Origin: Phlebopus portentosus
Lineage: Eukaryota; Basidiomycota; Agaricomycetes; Boletales; Boletinellaceae
NCBI GenBank assembly: GCA_037892935.1
Contig: JAYXKI010000020.1
Span: 186,001-250,000 of the forward strand
Length of the DNA: 64,000 nt
Reading direction: 5' to 3'
Below the pieces are notes generated by a model. The model was not told where the DNA came from, did not search any database, and saw nothing but the letters and a program-made list of their open reading frames with translations. A program made the translations under genes and the position numbers. Of this stretch, positions 11,748 through 22,676 are shown piece after piece; position 1 is the stretch's first letter; every line of letters begins with the position of its first letter.

Positions 11748-12291
11748 ATGCCTCCACCTAGCCCTGAGTTCCAGAAGAATTCCCCAGCTGGAGAAAGTCA
11801 GCCTAGGTACGTTTCCTCGGTTGAATGCTGTAGTATGCACACTCTCGAACTCTTTCGATCAGCATCTAAGATAGTAACTTCTGCAAAGTATGTATCTCCA
11901 GATGCAGAAGCAGTGAAGAAGAAGCAGGAGGAGGAGGAGGAGAAGGCGTTTGCAGATGGCATGTGCAAATGTTTTATGTCTATGCACAAGCGAATTGGAT
12001 CTGGAGTTAAGGATACCGAAGAAAAATTTGCCGCCTTATGTGAGGAATTGCAAAAACAGAGAGAGCATTTGAAGAAAGATGAGAGCTACCTCAATTCCAT
12101 AGGATTCCCCTTTTTTTCGGTATAATGGGAGGTTTGATATGTTATGTTTAATAGGTACTCCGGACAAAAGCAGACGAGGCAAATCTAGAACTTCTCAAGA
12201 GAGCGTTGACCATTGTGTATGATGCAGTTGCCGCTTATGTAGATAGTCTACAATTCGCGAACCAGCAGGTTCCTGGGGGTGTCGACTGGAG
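11748..12291 (+). pseudogene. Gene B, 5' part (disrupted by Ty3 element)
   Basis: The frame opens with ATG at 11748. Exon 1 (11748-12119) encodes a helical, charged protein with a KKKQEEEEEK run and a cysteine/methionine-rich segment. A short intron (12120-12154, only 35 nt, GTATAA..ATAG) joins it in phase 0 to exon 2, which runs into the retrotransposon at 12291 within the codons for VDW. The same frame resumes exactly on the far side of the element after one copy of the 5-bp duplication. Together they would make about 407 residues. No family recognised. The unusually short intron leaves some doubt about that junction. Confidence 0.6.
12287..12291. repeat. Target-site duplication TGGAG (left)
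   Basis: Five bases immediately before the 5' LTR repeat at 18936-18940 immediately after the 3' LTR, as expected of Ty3-type integration. Confidence 0.95.
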
Positions 12292-12749
12292 TGTAAGGAC
12301 TCGAACATTTTCCTTTTCTTTTCTGACGTCATCATTTATTTTAATATTCTTTTTCTTTTCTTTTATTTTTCTTATGTGCTTATTCATCCTTTTGCCGGAA
12401 CATTCCACAATGTTCTATCACGCTCACTAATCATCCCATTCCTTGTCATGTGACTTCCCATTAGGGTAGACCTTTCCCACGCTCAAAGTCTATATAAGTA
12501 GATAGTTTGACTCTTTCGTTCCTTGTCTTTCTATTCTACTTACCTTCACTTTGACATAGGTATCTACTCTTGTATTAATAGTTTACTGAATTCTACTTAC
12601 CTTCACTTTGACATAGCGTTCGACGGTCTGGACTTAAGCCTTGTCTTAGCTGTCTTGACCTGAGCGACGTGTTTGGGATTATCTCATTCGCGCTTGTTTG
12701 TTATTGTGTTGGCCTGCCTCGACTCAGTCCTTGAGCCGTCCGCCTAACA
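12292..12749 (+). repeat. 5' LTR of element 1
   Basis: 458 bp, TGTAAGGACT...CCGCCTAACA. It contains a TATA-like TATATAAG at 12491-12498 and an internal 26-bp direct repeat (12534-12559 and 12591-12616). It differs from the 3' LTR by two G versus A changes, both TG in this LTR and TA in the other. Confidence 0.97.
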
Positions 12750-12768
12750 TAATAGAAAGACCTACCTC

Positions 12769-12786
12769 TGGCTCACACCCGATTCC
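12769..12786 (+). other. Candidate primer-binding site, element 1
   Basis: TGGCTCACACCCGATTCC lies 19 bases inside the 5' LTR and begins with TGG as tRNA-primed sites do. The tRNA was not identified and the spacing is larger than usual, so this is tentative. Confidence 0.3.
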
Positions 12787-13141
12787 GTTGTCGTCGAGCG
12801 CTCACCTGTGACGTGTCCCCTGAAGTATATCTTCGAAGGACGACATCGAACGAAACCCGGTTCCTACCGTGCAGACAACAAACCCCTATCTTGCCCGTCG
12901 AAGTCCGATTGACTCCGACGTGACCCGATAGTACCCGAAGTATCAACCAATCACATCACCGTGGCGCTCCAAATCACCCTTCTCTGGAACTCCCATCAAA
13001 CCTTCTCGTGGGTAACGCATAGAGTCCAGTCGTCGACAAGTATCTCCTTCATTATCTACCTTGGAGCCTTTCGTTTAGTCATCAATTTCAAAGACGAGCC
13101 GGTTATCCGAAGTCGGTCCCGCCCGAACAGCATCCCGATCC

Positions 13142-14611
13142 CCGTTCCACCCCCAGCCTATCAAGGTGGAGCTAACTGACGAGCAACGAGCGGCCCTCCC
13201 TGCGAACTCTAGGTGGAGCGCCTCGCGAGGACATTATATCGTCAGAGCAGGAAATCAAGTCTTCGGCGCCTGGTAGGACGAGACTGCCAAGAGGTGGTAC
13301 TCCCAGAGGGAAGGAAGGTCCATCCACTGGAGAGTAAAACAAGAAGACGACGTAGACGAGCCCTCACCTCCTACTCCGACGCAACCAACGGCCCCCTTAC
13401 CAGAACCATCGGGTTCGACCACTCAAGCGTTGGCCCCCACTGTCGAGCCTTCTCCGGCATTTGGAAAGTTCCGAGAACCAGCGCCGCTTATACCGAGCGA
13501 AGAAGACGAAGAAGAAGAAGAAGAACACGAGATGTCATTGTCAAAGGAAGCGATGACTGATCTCGCAACGGCGGTCGCACTAGCGCTCCAAGCTGCAGGC
13601 GAAGGTGCGAACCAAGGATCAAAGGTGTCGAAGAAGGTCCACGTCGCCAAACCAAGAGACTTTGATGGTGAACACGATTATGTGGACTTCAAGCGAGAGC
13701 TGCGCCTCTACATCTACGCATCCGAGTCAGAGTTCAGGACGAACAAGAGTAAGATTATGTTCGCCCTGTCGTACATGAAGAGTGGTGCGGCGGCTCGCTG
13801 GGCAGAGAGTTACACCAGTGGAGCAGTCGATGCAGATGGCAACCTGACGTTCACGGACGCCTGGGACGCCTTCTTAAAGAAGCTGGACACTTCGTTCGAC
13901 GACCCCGCCAGGTCTCAGAAAGCTTTCGAACGACTAGATGCAATGTACCAAGGAGACCTCAACGCCGACGAGTTTTTCAACAAGTTTGACATTTGTCGAG
14001 TGGATGCTGGCCTAGCAACAGAGGCACATGACGAATGGTTGATGAGTTGCCTGAAGAGGGCGCTAAACCCGAAGGTTGTGGAAGGGGTCATGAGATTGCC
14101 CAATGAACCAACGTCGTATGAAGAGTTCAAGAAAGCCGCCGTCAAGGTCGACAGGGTCGAACGCCAAATCAGGGATCTGATGGCCGAACGTCGGCGGAAG
14201 GCGACAAACTCGACTATGACGAAGCCGGCTCCAGTACCACCACTGCGACGCCCAGTGCCACCTCAACAAGCAGCTCGTCCCTTTGTGCCCCCCGCCCAAG
14301 ATCGTCGTGATGCAACGGGAGTGACATATGGAGGCTTAGGACAGCCAATGGACGTAATGATGAACCAGGCGCGTCGTACACGTGCTTGTTACAAGTGTGG
14401 TCAGGTGGGCCACTACATCAGGGAATGCCCGCGAGGCCGTGAAGCGATACGTGCCATCATCGCAGCCTTTGTTCCAGAAGACAGAGAAGCGCTCCTCGAA
14501 GAACTCGGTCAAGCGAAGGAATCCTCCTTCGAAGAGGTTGAGGTCCGGGCAGTGCCCACTGAGCTGGAAGAGTTAGTGGACGGTGAGGGTTTTCCAGCAG
14601 ACCAGGCGTAG
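13142..14611 (+). pseudogene. gag: gag of element 1 (capsid-nucleocapsid)
   Basis: Forms the particle that packages element RNA. The clearly open frame runs 13277-14611; coding-like sequence in the same frame continues upstream (IKVELTDEQRAALPANSRW) but is cut by TAG at 13274-13276, where the context GAW-stop-DET suggests a former Trp. The first in-frame ATG after that stop is at 13532. The retrotransposon gag core (AKPRDFDGEHDYVDFKRELR ... AFERLDAMYQG) is followed by a CCHC knuckle, CYKCGQVGHYIREC, near 14386-14427. The frame ends with TAG at 14609-14611, 16 bases beyond a slippery heptamer. Confidence 0.85.
14587..14593 (+). promoter_or_regulatory. Putative -1 frameshift site GGGTTTT (element 1)
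   Basis: In the gag frame the codons read GAG GGT TTT CCA, so the heptamer G GGT TTT fits X XXY YYZ. A -1 slip enters the pol frame, which is open from 14587 (after TGA at 14584-14586), and bypasses the gag stop at 14609. No downstream pseudoknot was modelled. Confidence 0.7.
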
Positions 14612-17600
14612 ACGTCGGAACGACTGGTCGGTCTCCTAAAGGACTCTTTTCGTTGGACTCGTTAAAATATAATCGTCCTGTTGTACAATATCAAGATGCG
14701 AATACCAGTGACGGTTTCATCCTTCGAAAGATCCTTACCGACGTACTGCCAGATGAATCTGAAGATGACAACGATGGCTTCGAAGTCTATGAAGATTTAT
14801 TTGTCAGAAGAACAGATGCGCAAGCAGGCAAATTGAGAGAGGAAGAGCGGAATCAAACTGCTATAAAAAATGAGGTTGTGGCGGAAGCACCTTACCGCGA
14901 GAACGTTGTTGCTCAGGCGAACGTCACTGAAGCAGTGTGGGATGTAGTAGGCAGACGCGCGGCTGAGGTATGGCGCGAGGGCATTGCGGACGCAGATCAG
15001 TTCGTGCGACGGGCGGGAGGAAAGGAGTTAGACGCCTTTGTTAGCATCGTACACCCAAAGGTAGCAGGTGATGACGAAGTAGACTTGTCGAACCCCCTAC
15101 TCGAAGAGGAAAACTTCATTGATGCTCATGCACTGATCGACTCAGGGTGCACGGGCTCATGCATCGACGAAGGTTTTGTCAAACGGTATGGTTTCCCCAC
15201 CCAAAGGTACATTCGGCCTAGACCAGTCTTCAATGCTGACGGGACAAGCAACGAGGCTGGATTGATCAAGGAATATGTAGTCGTACGAATGTTCTTTGGG
15301 AAACACGAGGAAGAGATTCGACTGGCAGTGACATCCTTAGCGTCAAGCAACATCTTCCTCGGACATGACTGGTTGACGAAGCATAATCCTGAGATTGATT
15401 GGAGGTTAGGAACAGTTAAGTTCACCCGTTGCCCTGATGAATGTGAGTCGCCACTGTCGAGCGAGGAGATAGATGAAGAGTTTGTGAGGAATGTGCGGAT
15501 GAAGGAAGCGGCAAGATGGCCACCTTACCTGGAGGAATACGCCGACGTCTTTAGTGAGGAATCGTTCGAACGCTTACCAAACCACCGAACATGGGACCAC
15601 GCTATTGACCTGAAACCGGATTTCAAACCCAGCGACTGCAAGGTTTACCCGTTATCGCCAAAAGAACAAGAAGCGATGAGGGAGTTCATTGAGGAAAACC
15701 TAGCATCAGGACGTATCCGACAGTCGAAGTCTCCAATGGCGTCACCATTCTTCTTTATCAAGAAAGAGGATGGGAGCTTACGAGCAATCCAAGACTATCG
15801 AAAGCTCAATGAAGGAACGGTCAAGAACAAATACCCGTTGCCACTGATAAATGAGCTCATCGACAAGGTTAAGGATGCAAGGTACATCACGAAGCTCGAC
15901 GTTCGTTGGGGATACTACAACATCCGGATTCGCGAGGGAGACGAGTGGAAGGCAGCGTTCCGGACAAATCTAGGCTTATTCGAACCCACAGTCATGTTCT
16001 TCGGCTTGTGTAATGCGCCAGCGACGTTCCAAGGCTTTATGAATGACATCTTTTGGGAGCTAATTCATGAGGGTATCGTCATCATTTACCTTGATGACAT
16101 TCTCATCTTCTCGAATGACCTAGAAGAACACCGCAGACGCACCAAACGAGTCTTTGAGATCCTTCGCCAAAACGGACTTTTCCTAAAGCCGCAGAAGTGC
16201 GAGTTCGAAGTTGATACAGTCAAGTACCTCGGGCACATTATTGGCAATGGCGAAGTTCGAATGGATCCCAAGAAGACGGCGGCAGTACAGGACTGGCCAG
16301 TTCCAAGGAACGTCCACGAACTGCAACAATTCCTGGGATTAGGAAATTGGTTGCGACGTTTTGTTAAGGATTACAGTTCGGTCGTCAAACCCTTGACTAC
16401 ACTGACGGGTAAGGTGGAATGGAAGTGGGGCAAAGATGAACAGGCAGCGTTCGAAGAATTGAAGCATCGTTTGAGTAGTCCTCCCGTGTTAGCGATACCC
16501 AACAACGAGGACCCTTTCCGTGTAGAAGCAGATGCGTCGGACTTTGCGACTGGTGGAGTCCTTCTCCAGAAACAAGACGGTAAATGGAAGGTGATTGCTT
16601 ATCGGTCGTCAACATTCCTAGAGGCAGAGCGAAACTATGAGATTTACGACAAGGAAATGCTCGCCATCGTTCAAGCCCTAAAGGAATGGCGACAATATCT
16701 CCAGGGAGCTAACCAACCTTTTGAGGTATGGACAGACCATGCAAATCTAACGTACTTCCGATCGCCGCAGAAGTTAAATCGTCGACAAGCTCGTTGGCGA
16801 CTCGATTTAGCCGAGTTCGATTTCACGCTAGTCCATAAACCCGGAAAGACGTTGGGAAAAGCTGATCTGTTGTCACGCCGGGCGGATTATGACAAGGGCG
16901 AGCGCGATAATGAAAATGTGATTTTCATCAAGAAGGAATGGCTGGTTAGAGGAATGGTTCAGACGTCAAGAGAAGTACTCGTTGAAAAGGTCGTGGAAGC
17001 GCAGAAACAAGAGGATGAGGGAGTGAGGCCGAAGGACGTCGAGAAGAGAGGTGACATGTAGAGAAAGGGCCACCGACTATATGTACCAGCGAGCATCAGA
17101 GAGGACGTCATGAAGGAACACCATGACTCGACCCTGGCAGGACATCCGGGAGCAACAAAGACGATCCAGCTGATAGCACACAGGTACTGGTGGCCGAGGA
17201 TGAGTGCAGATGTGCGGGTGTACATGCGGGGGTGTGATCGTTGTCAGCGGACGAAGGCTCTAAGGACAACGAGAGCAAAGGTTTTGCACCCTAATGAGGT
17301 GCCGGAGGCGCCATGGCAGATTGTCACGGTCGACCTAATCGGAGAGTTGCCAGAATCGAATGGGTTCAATGCGATTTGCGTAGTGGTCGACCGCTTTAGC
17401 AAACAGATCCATGCAATTCCAACAACGACAAAGTTAACGGCGGAAGGCATGGCTAGGATCTACAGAGACCACGTCTTCCGATTACATGGACTACCACGGA
17501 AGATCATTCATGACCGAGGGGTGCAATTCGACGCAAAGATGATGAAGGAGTTGTACAAGCTCCTCCACATTGAAGGCAACCCATCGACAGCGTATCACCC

Positions 17601-18477
17601 ACAAACTGACGGACAGACAGAGCGGGTTAATCAGGAACTAGAACAATACCTGTGGCTATACGTCAACCATCGGCAGTCGGACTGGGCGGACTGGCTAGCT
17701 CTCGCAGAATTCGCATACAACAATCGTGAACATTCAGCGACGAAGCTATCTCCCTTCTTCGTCAATACAGGAATGCACCCCTTAGACTTCACGGGGGTTG
17801 GAACGGCATCATCGAACCTGTCAGCAGAAGAATTTGCCAAACATGTCAAGGAGGTGCACGAACTCGCTCAAGGTAACCTAACCCAAGCAAACGAAGACAT
17901 GAAGCGTTTCTACGACCGCCATGCTGGGAAGTCCATTACCTATGAGGCAGGACAGAAAGTCTTCTTAGATGGACGAAATATCAAGACGATCCGACCGATG
18001 AAGAAGATGGATGATAAATGGTTCGGTCCCTTCGAGGTAGTGGAAAAGGTTGGCGCAAGCGCATACAGACTCAAACTACCGAAGACCTGGAAGAAGGTCC
18101 ATCCAGTTTTCAACGAGATCTTGCTCAAACCAGCCGTCCAACCGTCCTTCGAATCGCAGAAGAAACCACCTCCACCACCGCCAGTGATCATTGATGAGCA
18201 GAAAGAGTACGAGGTTGAAGAAATACTCGACTCGCGTCTGCATCGAGGCAAACTCCAATTCCTGGTCAAGTGGGTTGGATATGAGGAAGCGACTTGGCAG
18301 CCAGAATCCGACGTCAAGGATAATGCGCAGGAGTCAATTCAAGAATTCTACCGCAAACATCCTGGAGCTCCAAGGAAGTTAACGATACCTCGACAAAGCC
18401 TGCGAGCGCTGTACAAGTTCACGTCCTCAGAAGGCTTATCTGGTTGGTCGGGACGCCCAACCTTGAAGGGGGGGTGA
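14594..18477 (+). pseudogene. pol: pol of element 1 (PR-RT-RH-IN-chromodomain) with one TAG
   Basis: Polyprotein for replication and integration. Domains in order: retropepsin with ALIDSGCTG (about 15,130), reverse transcriptase with the active-site motif YLDD (about 16,087), RNase H starting VEADAS (about 16,525), integrase zinc finger (HPGATKTIQLIAHRYWW ... CDRC, 17,140-17,250), integrase core with D in TVDLIG, D in IIHDRG and E in QTERVN, a GPF/Y-like module (WFGPFEV, about 18,020) and a C-terminal chromodomain (YEVEEILDSR ... FLVKWVGY, 18,205-18,300). The frame is the -1 frame relative to gag. A TAG at 17059-17061, between RNase H and integrase, splits an otherwise continuous frame; context suggests TGG to TAG. 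The chromodomain places it among chromoviruses, which target chromatin marks. Confidence 0.95.
18464..18474 (+). other. Polypurine tract of element 1
   Basis: GAAGGGGGGG lies three to four bases before the 3' LTR, the expected position for the plus-strand primer. Confidence 0.7.
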
Positions 18478-18935
18478 TGTAAGGACTCGAACATTTTCCT
18501 TTTCTTTTCTGACGTCATCATTTATTTTAATATTCTTTTTCTTTTCTTTTATTTTTCTTATGTGCTTATTCATCCTTTTGCCGGAACATTCCACAATGTT
18601 CTATCACGCTCACTAATCATCCCATTCCTTGTCATGTGACTTCCCATTAGGGTAGACCTTTCCCACGCTCAAAGTCTATATAAGTAGATAGTTTGACTCT
18701 TTCGTTCCTTGTCTTTCTATTCTACTTACCTTCACTTTGACATAGGTATCTACTCTTGTATTAATAGTTTACTGAATTCTACTTACCTTCACTTTGACAT
18801 AGCGTTCGACGGTCTGGACTTAAGCCTTGTCTTAGCTGTCTTGACCTGAGCGACGTATTTGGGATTATCTCATTCGCGCTTGTTTGTTATTGTATTGGCC
18901 TGCCTCGACTCAGTCCTTGAGCCGTCCGCCTAACA
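18478..18935 (+). repeat. 3' LTR of element 1
   Basis: 458 bp, same ends as the 5' LTR. The two differences are GTGTTTGG versus GTATTTGG and TGTGTTGG versus TGTATTGG. Confidence 0.97.
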
Positions 18936-18940
18936 TGGAG
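18936..18940. repeat. Target-site duplication TGGAG (right)
   Basis: Second copy of the 5-bp duplication flanking element 1. Confidence 0.95.
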
Positions 18941-19655
18941 ACTGGAGGAAGCAAAGACTTCCGACGGACGTATTAATGCCGAGATTCTCACGCAGAAGCT
19001 CCGGGAATTCCTCAAACTCGAGCACGATCCCATTCAGAGAACAGAATTGGCATGGTTATCACAGTGTTTCTGCCGAAAGCTGGTTGATTGGGCTAAACTT
19101 GCAGAAGATCAGCTCAAAAGTACCAAGGAGTGTGGCGCCTTCAAGCTGGATATAGATCTGGCAGAGGATCGATTTTGTCACCTAAAGCGGGCGCTTCAAT
19201 GCTTTCCGAACGATAATGGCTCAATTAAGATCCTATCCTTTCTGGTTTTTGTGCCGGAGACCTCTGGTAGTGAGACTGAACATAAAGTGGTTGCGATGAA
19301 GGATCCACATGATTCCCATCGGTACCGAGGAGATGCGCACGACTTTAAGGTGAGGCACGATGACGAGCATGGCAATGAACTGATTGAAGTGAAGATGCGT
19401 TTTCAGTCTTTTGGTCAATCTTCAGCGTTCGCAATTCTGCAGGATCGGGTCAGGCGGGCCGAATCCGACGACCAGATATTGGACGACCGGAATCGTAGTT
19501 CTCTCATTCTCACTCAAGCGAACACGGATGGTGATTCGGATGATGGTTCTGATGGTTCTGATGGTTCTGATGCCAAGACTTCCGACATGTATATGAGCGA
19601 CGAGAGTGAATCCTCAACGTCGCACGGTTCTTCACCGGAGGCGAGCTTTGTATAA
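18941..19655 (+). pseudogene. Gene B, 3' part (after the Ty3 element)
   Basis: The codon split by the insertion is completed here and the frame stays open to TAA at 19653-19655. The protein is helical (INAEILTQKLREFLKLEHD, ELAWLSQCFCRKLVDWAKL), then has a globular segment and an acidic serine-rich tail with a DGSDGSDGSD repeat. There is no further intron. With the 5' part this gives about 407 residues, so the insertion looks like a recent knock-out of a gene that was otherwise open. Function unknown. Confidence 0.6.
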
Positions 19656-20720
19656 ATTCTTAAGGTATTTGGGCCTCCACACCATTTTTCATAGTCGTAA
19701 CTGACATGATCTAGGTTCACTCCTTGCGTTTGGGCCTTGAGTTCGTGTAATTTTTAGAAATTGACTTGTTCTCGTTTTGTTATGGCGGTTCGTTTGATTT
19801 GCATACCAGTTTTTCGATAGGAATTTCCGGGAACATTATTGATTTCGGATCGTCTTCAGCCAGGAGTTTGTTCCCGCTTCCTTTCTGTACCCTTATTTAT
19901 TGTGCGCATGACTGTATGTAACACATATCATGTTTACTATTGAATGTGATTGTCTTTGTCGTTCAGCCAATGTCCTCCTGGGCATAGAAAAGCATGGCGG
20001 ATGCAAGCCCGTGCGTGATGTGAACACCCGACTGTGACGCCATTGAAATCAATTCGTCGGTTGTCAACCCAAGTAGAATTAGGTTGATGCGCGGATATCC
20101 ATTACATTTCAAAACATCGGGGTTGTTAGGACCGGCGTTTTCAGACGAGGTGGCTAGTCCGAGCGTACCGGAACAAGTCCCTGCTTCCTCCTTCTGACAA
20201 TGTGTGATTGGAGAGTATAGTAGCAAAGGTTAGATGTACTACTTAAGAAGCGAGCTATAGGCTCAAGCTTAACTTAGCAGTAGAGCAGAGGTTCAATTAA
20301 AGGGGTACAGTTATGATTGAAGGTACAAAATAATTTTGCTGAGGGACAACACCCCGCTCAGCTGGCGCCTTAAATAAAGTTTCTACTGAATACTACCGAC
20401 TACCAAATACTACCGACCCTGCCTCGCCATTGGTTAGGACAATATGTTTCAGCTGGTTTCACCACCACTTTCTTGCGTCGGTGGTACTACTGACAACTCT
20501 GGTGGTGCTACCAAAACTCCTGGTAGCACCACCGCCTACTCCCTTCCCAATTAGGCAGGCCCTATTCTTCCTCCGTTCCGAAGAAGCTTCCCCATACTTC
20601 TATCAATCTCCATTCCTATCACATGTTAATCCTTAACGCCAATCCTCCCACGAGAGACTTCTTTCCTGTGCCGCGATCTTGCTTCGCCGGCGCTTCGTTA
20701 CTCCGGCCGAGCTTCTGCCG
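19656..20720. other. Intergenic region, no recognisable gene
   Basis: Lies between gene B and the 3' end of the AT-hook gene. It contains direct repeats of AATACTACCGAC near 20,390-20,420 and the perfect hairpin at 20,501-20,533. No protein domain or RNA gene seen. Confidence 0.5.
20501..20533. repeat. Perfect 13-bp hairpin
   Basis: GGTGGTGCTACCA and its exact reverse complement are separated by 7 bases. On the minus strand it lies about 190 bases after the last codon of the AT-hook gene, where it could fold in the 3' UTR. It lacks the T-run of a bacterial terminator; its role is unknown. Confidence 0.8.
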
Positions 20721-22591
20721 TTAGTCTTCCATCATGGGGCTGACCATTATTTCGGGATTCGGGATCGGCAACCCCTGCCGATCTTTGGAGATTAACCTTG
20801 GCGGCTGTGTAAACTTGGCAGATACCCTTCTATGCCTTGCCGCTATATCGATGTCGGAGAATTGTAGTCCAGTTCCCGACGTTAACCTGTATCTTCTTCC
20901 CAGGTGATTTGTCTCATGCCATTCGTCGACTGTAATAACCCCTTCTTCCGATCGTTCCCATGCTTCTAGCATTCGATCCGTTGCTTCATCGATAAGACTT
21001 TCGACGTCCGATGGTGCCGACCAATATATTGGCCAATCGACTTCCACTGCAGTGTTTCGACAGAGTGTCTGGTGACGATGCTGATTGATCCAAGCTCTCA
21101 CGCAGACCTTCAGTGCATAGATGTCTCTATCGGTGAGCCATACTGATACCTCATGATCGTATGCGCTCATTCCGCGGTTCGGCATTGGTTGGTCAAACAT
21201 TCATTCCGAGGGTCCAGGCTTATGTCGAATCTTGACATCGGCTGCCTCCCTGGTTACTAAGCGCTCCACAAAGTTCTTGAGGAGCCACTCCGAAAGAACC
21301 CAACTCCTTTGGTATGCCAAATAGCAGTTTGCACAGACCAGGCCTTCGTGAACAAAGCGTCTGGTTGCTCCTCGTCGATATCGCCTCTTCTGCAGGAGTT
21401 CTACGTATCTTGCGATGTTCCGTTCTTCCATGTCCACGTAGCTTCTCTCAGGTGGAGGAGTGTGCCCGATATGCATTCTAGCTAGTCCTTCCTGCAAATC
21501 GTATGGGTCCTCCCTCTCGTCACATTCGTCTTCGTAATATCGTCGATCGGGTTCCTCTTGCATATCTTTCACAGCGACCTCCCCAGGTCCTTGCTGTGCT
21601 AGTGGGCAAGAATCGCCTCCACTATTCTGTCCTTGAAGCCTTTCGAAGTGTTCCTGATTAGGCTGCATGATTCGGTGTGTAAAGTGTCTGATTCCACGCC
21701 GCATTGTATATCCACAATTTTCGTAACAGGGGTTGAATCTTCGTCCCAATCTTCTTAAACCATGGACCGGTGTAGCCTAGTGTAACCGAGGTGGGATAGC
21801 ACTGAAGAATACTTGCCACGTTCTGACGCACATCAATTATGCTGTGTTGAGGTTCAACGTTCATTTTGCGCAAAGCCCGCCCATCGTCAACCAGAACGAC
21901 AAGTGTTGATCGCATTTCTTTAGGAGCTTGCTGCTCCTCTTTTTCACATTTGAGATTTTCCATGAAATGCACGTAAGATACAACTGACGAGTCGCATCTA
22001 TACTCTTGGTCCGAATTGTCAGCGTAGTCTATTAAATCATTAGAGACTGACAAACTCCTATAATGGTCTATGCACTGGCTGCAAGCAATAGATTATCAAA
22101 GTCCCAAGGATCACCAGTACCGACTCTGTTGGTATCTGACTCTTGACCCGGATCGTCATTAGCCATTCGGGCAATATCAAGTTGTGATGGTTCTTCATCA
22201 TAGGGCTCTTCATATTGATACGTCAGGTCCTCGTCAGCAGCTCTCCAGCCCCTTGCTTTTGTCATGGCGGGCTCCACTTCCATGTTTTTCTGTTATGAAG
22301 TATGACTGCAATACCAGAAGACAAGACTATCAGTACTACCATCTCTTTAACACTGTTCTTGTTGACAGCAGGCTGCTCTGCCTTCCTTGGCCGGCCTCGT
22401 TTCCATGGTCCTTCAGCAATGACATCTGCATTTTGAGAGTTCGAATGAGGGCCATTTGCTCGCTGGGGCTCCAGGGCCGTTGCTGCTTTTTTGGGAGAGG
22501 AGTTTCTTGTGACGGCAGATGCCTGCTTCGTCCCGGCAGTCTTACGAGCTGCAGTCTTGCGAGCTGCGAGTTTTCTAGGGGTGGGACTCAT
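20721..22591 (-). pseudogene. AT-hook protein gene with in-frame TGA, possibly the Tc1 partner gene
   Basis: ATG at 22589-22591. Exon 1 22591-22340, intron 22339-22290, exon 2 from 22289, a central exon ending at 21832 (its 5' border is uncertain), intron 21831-21777 (donor GTGCGT), last exon from 21776. Exon 1 is Lys/Ala-rich and holds a canonical AT-hook, KRGRPRK (near residues 63-69), which binds the minor groove of AT-rich DNA. The rest is acidic, then contains a Cys-rich motif (CANC) and a Trp-rich tail. A TGA at 21201-21203 is followed at once by ATG and 159 open codons in the same frame, pointing to a nonsense mutation, or less likely to readthrough. No enzymatic domain recognised. A remnant of the same gene follows the other Tc1 copy. 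Confidence 0.65.
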
Positions 22592-22672
22592 GATGGTAAG
22601 AGATAAAAAAAAAGTGATGTGGCAATGAAGGTAGCTGCTTATAAACGTGTTCCCAGCTCGCTTACTAGCCCT

Positions 22673-22676
22673 CCGG
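22673..22676. repeat. Target-site duplication CCGG (left of element 2)
   Basis: CCGG precedes the left LTR and also follows the right LTR at 34784-34787. A 4-bp duplication is within the range for Ty3-type elements. Confidence 0.75.

Larger units (their letters stand above)
12292..18935 (+). mobile_element. Ty3/gypsy chromovirus retrotransposon (element 1)
   Basis: A complete element of 6,644 bp: two 458-bp LTRs starting TG and ending CA, a primer-site candidate, gag, a -1 shifted pol with protease, reverse transcriptase, RNase H, integrase and chromodomain, and a purine tract before the 3' LTR. The LTRs differ at only two positions, so insertion is recent. It sits inside gene B and splits its coding frame. 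In-frame TAG codons in gag (13274) and pol (17059) make this copy non-autonomous. Confidence 0.97.

Noticed and set aside
10763..17061. Reassigned UAG codon as an explanation for the many in-frame TAGs
   Set aside because: TAG also ends normal genes here (e.g. the F-box gene and the 42.4-44.8 kb gene), so the standard code applies.
20501..20533. Helitron 3' end
   Set aside because: The hairpin is not followed by CTRR at the right distance and no helicase is present.
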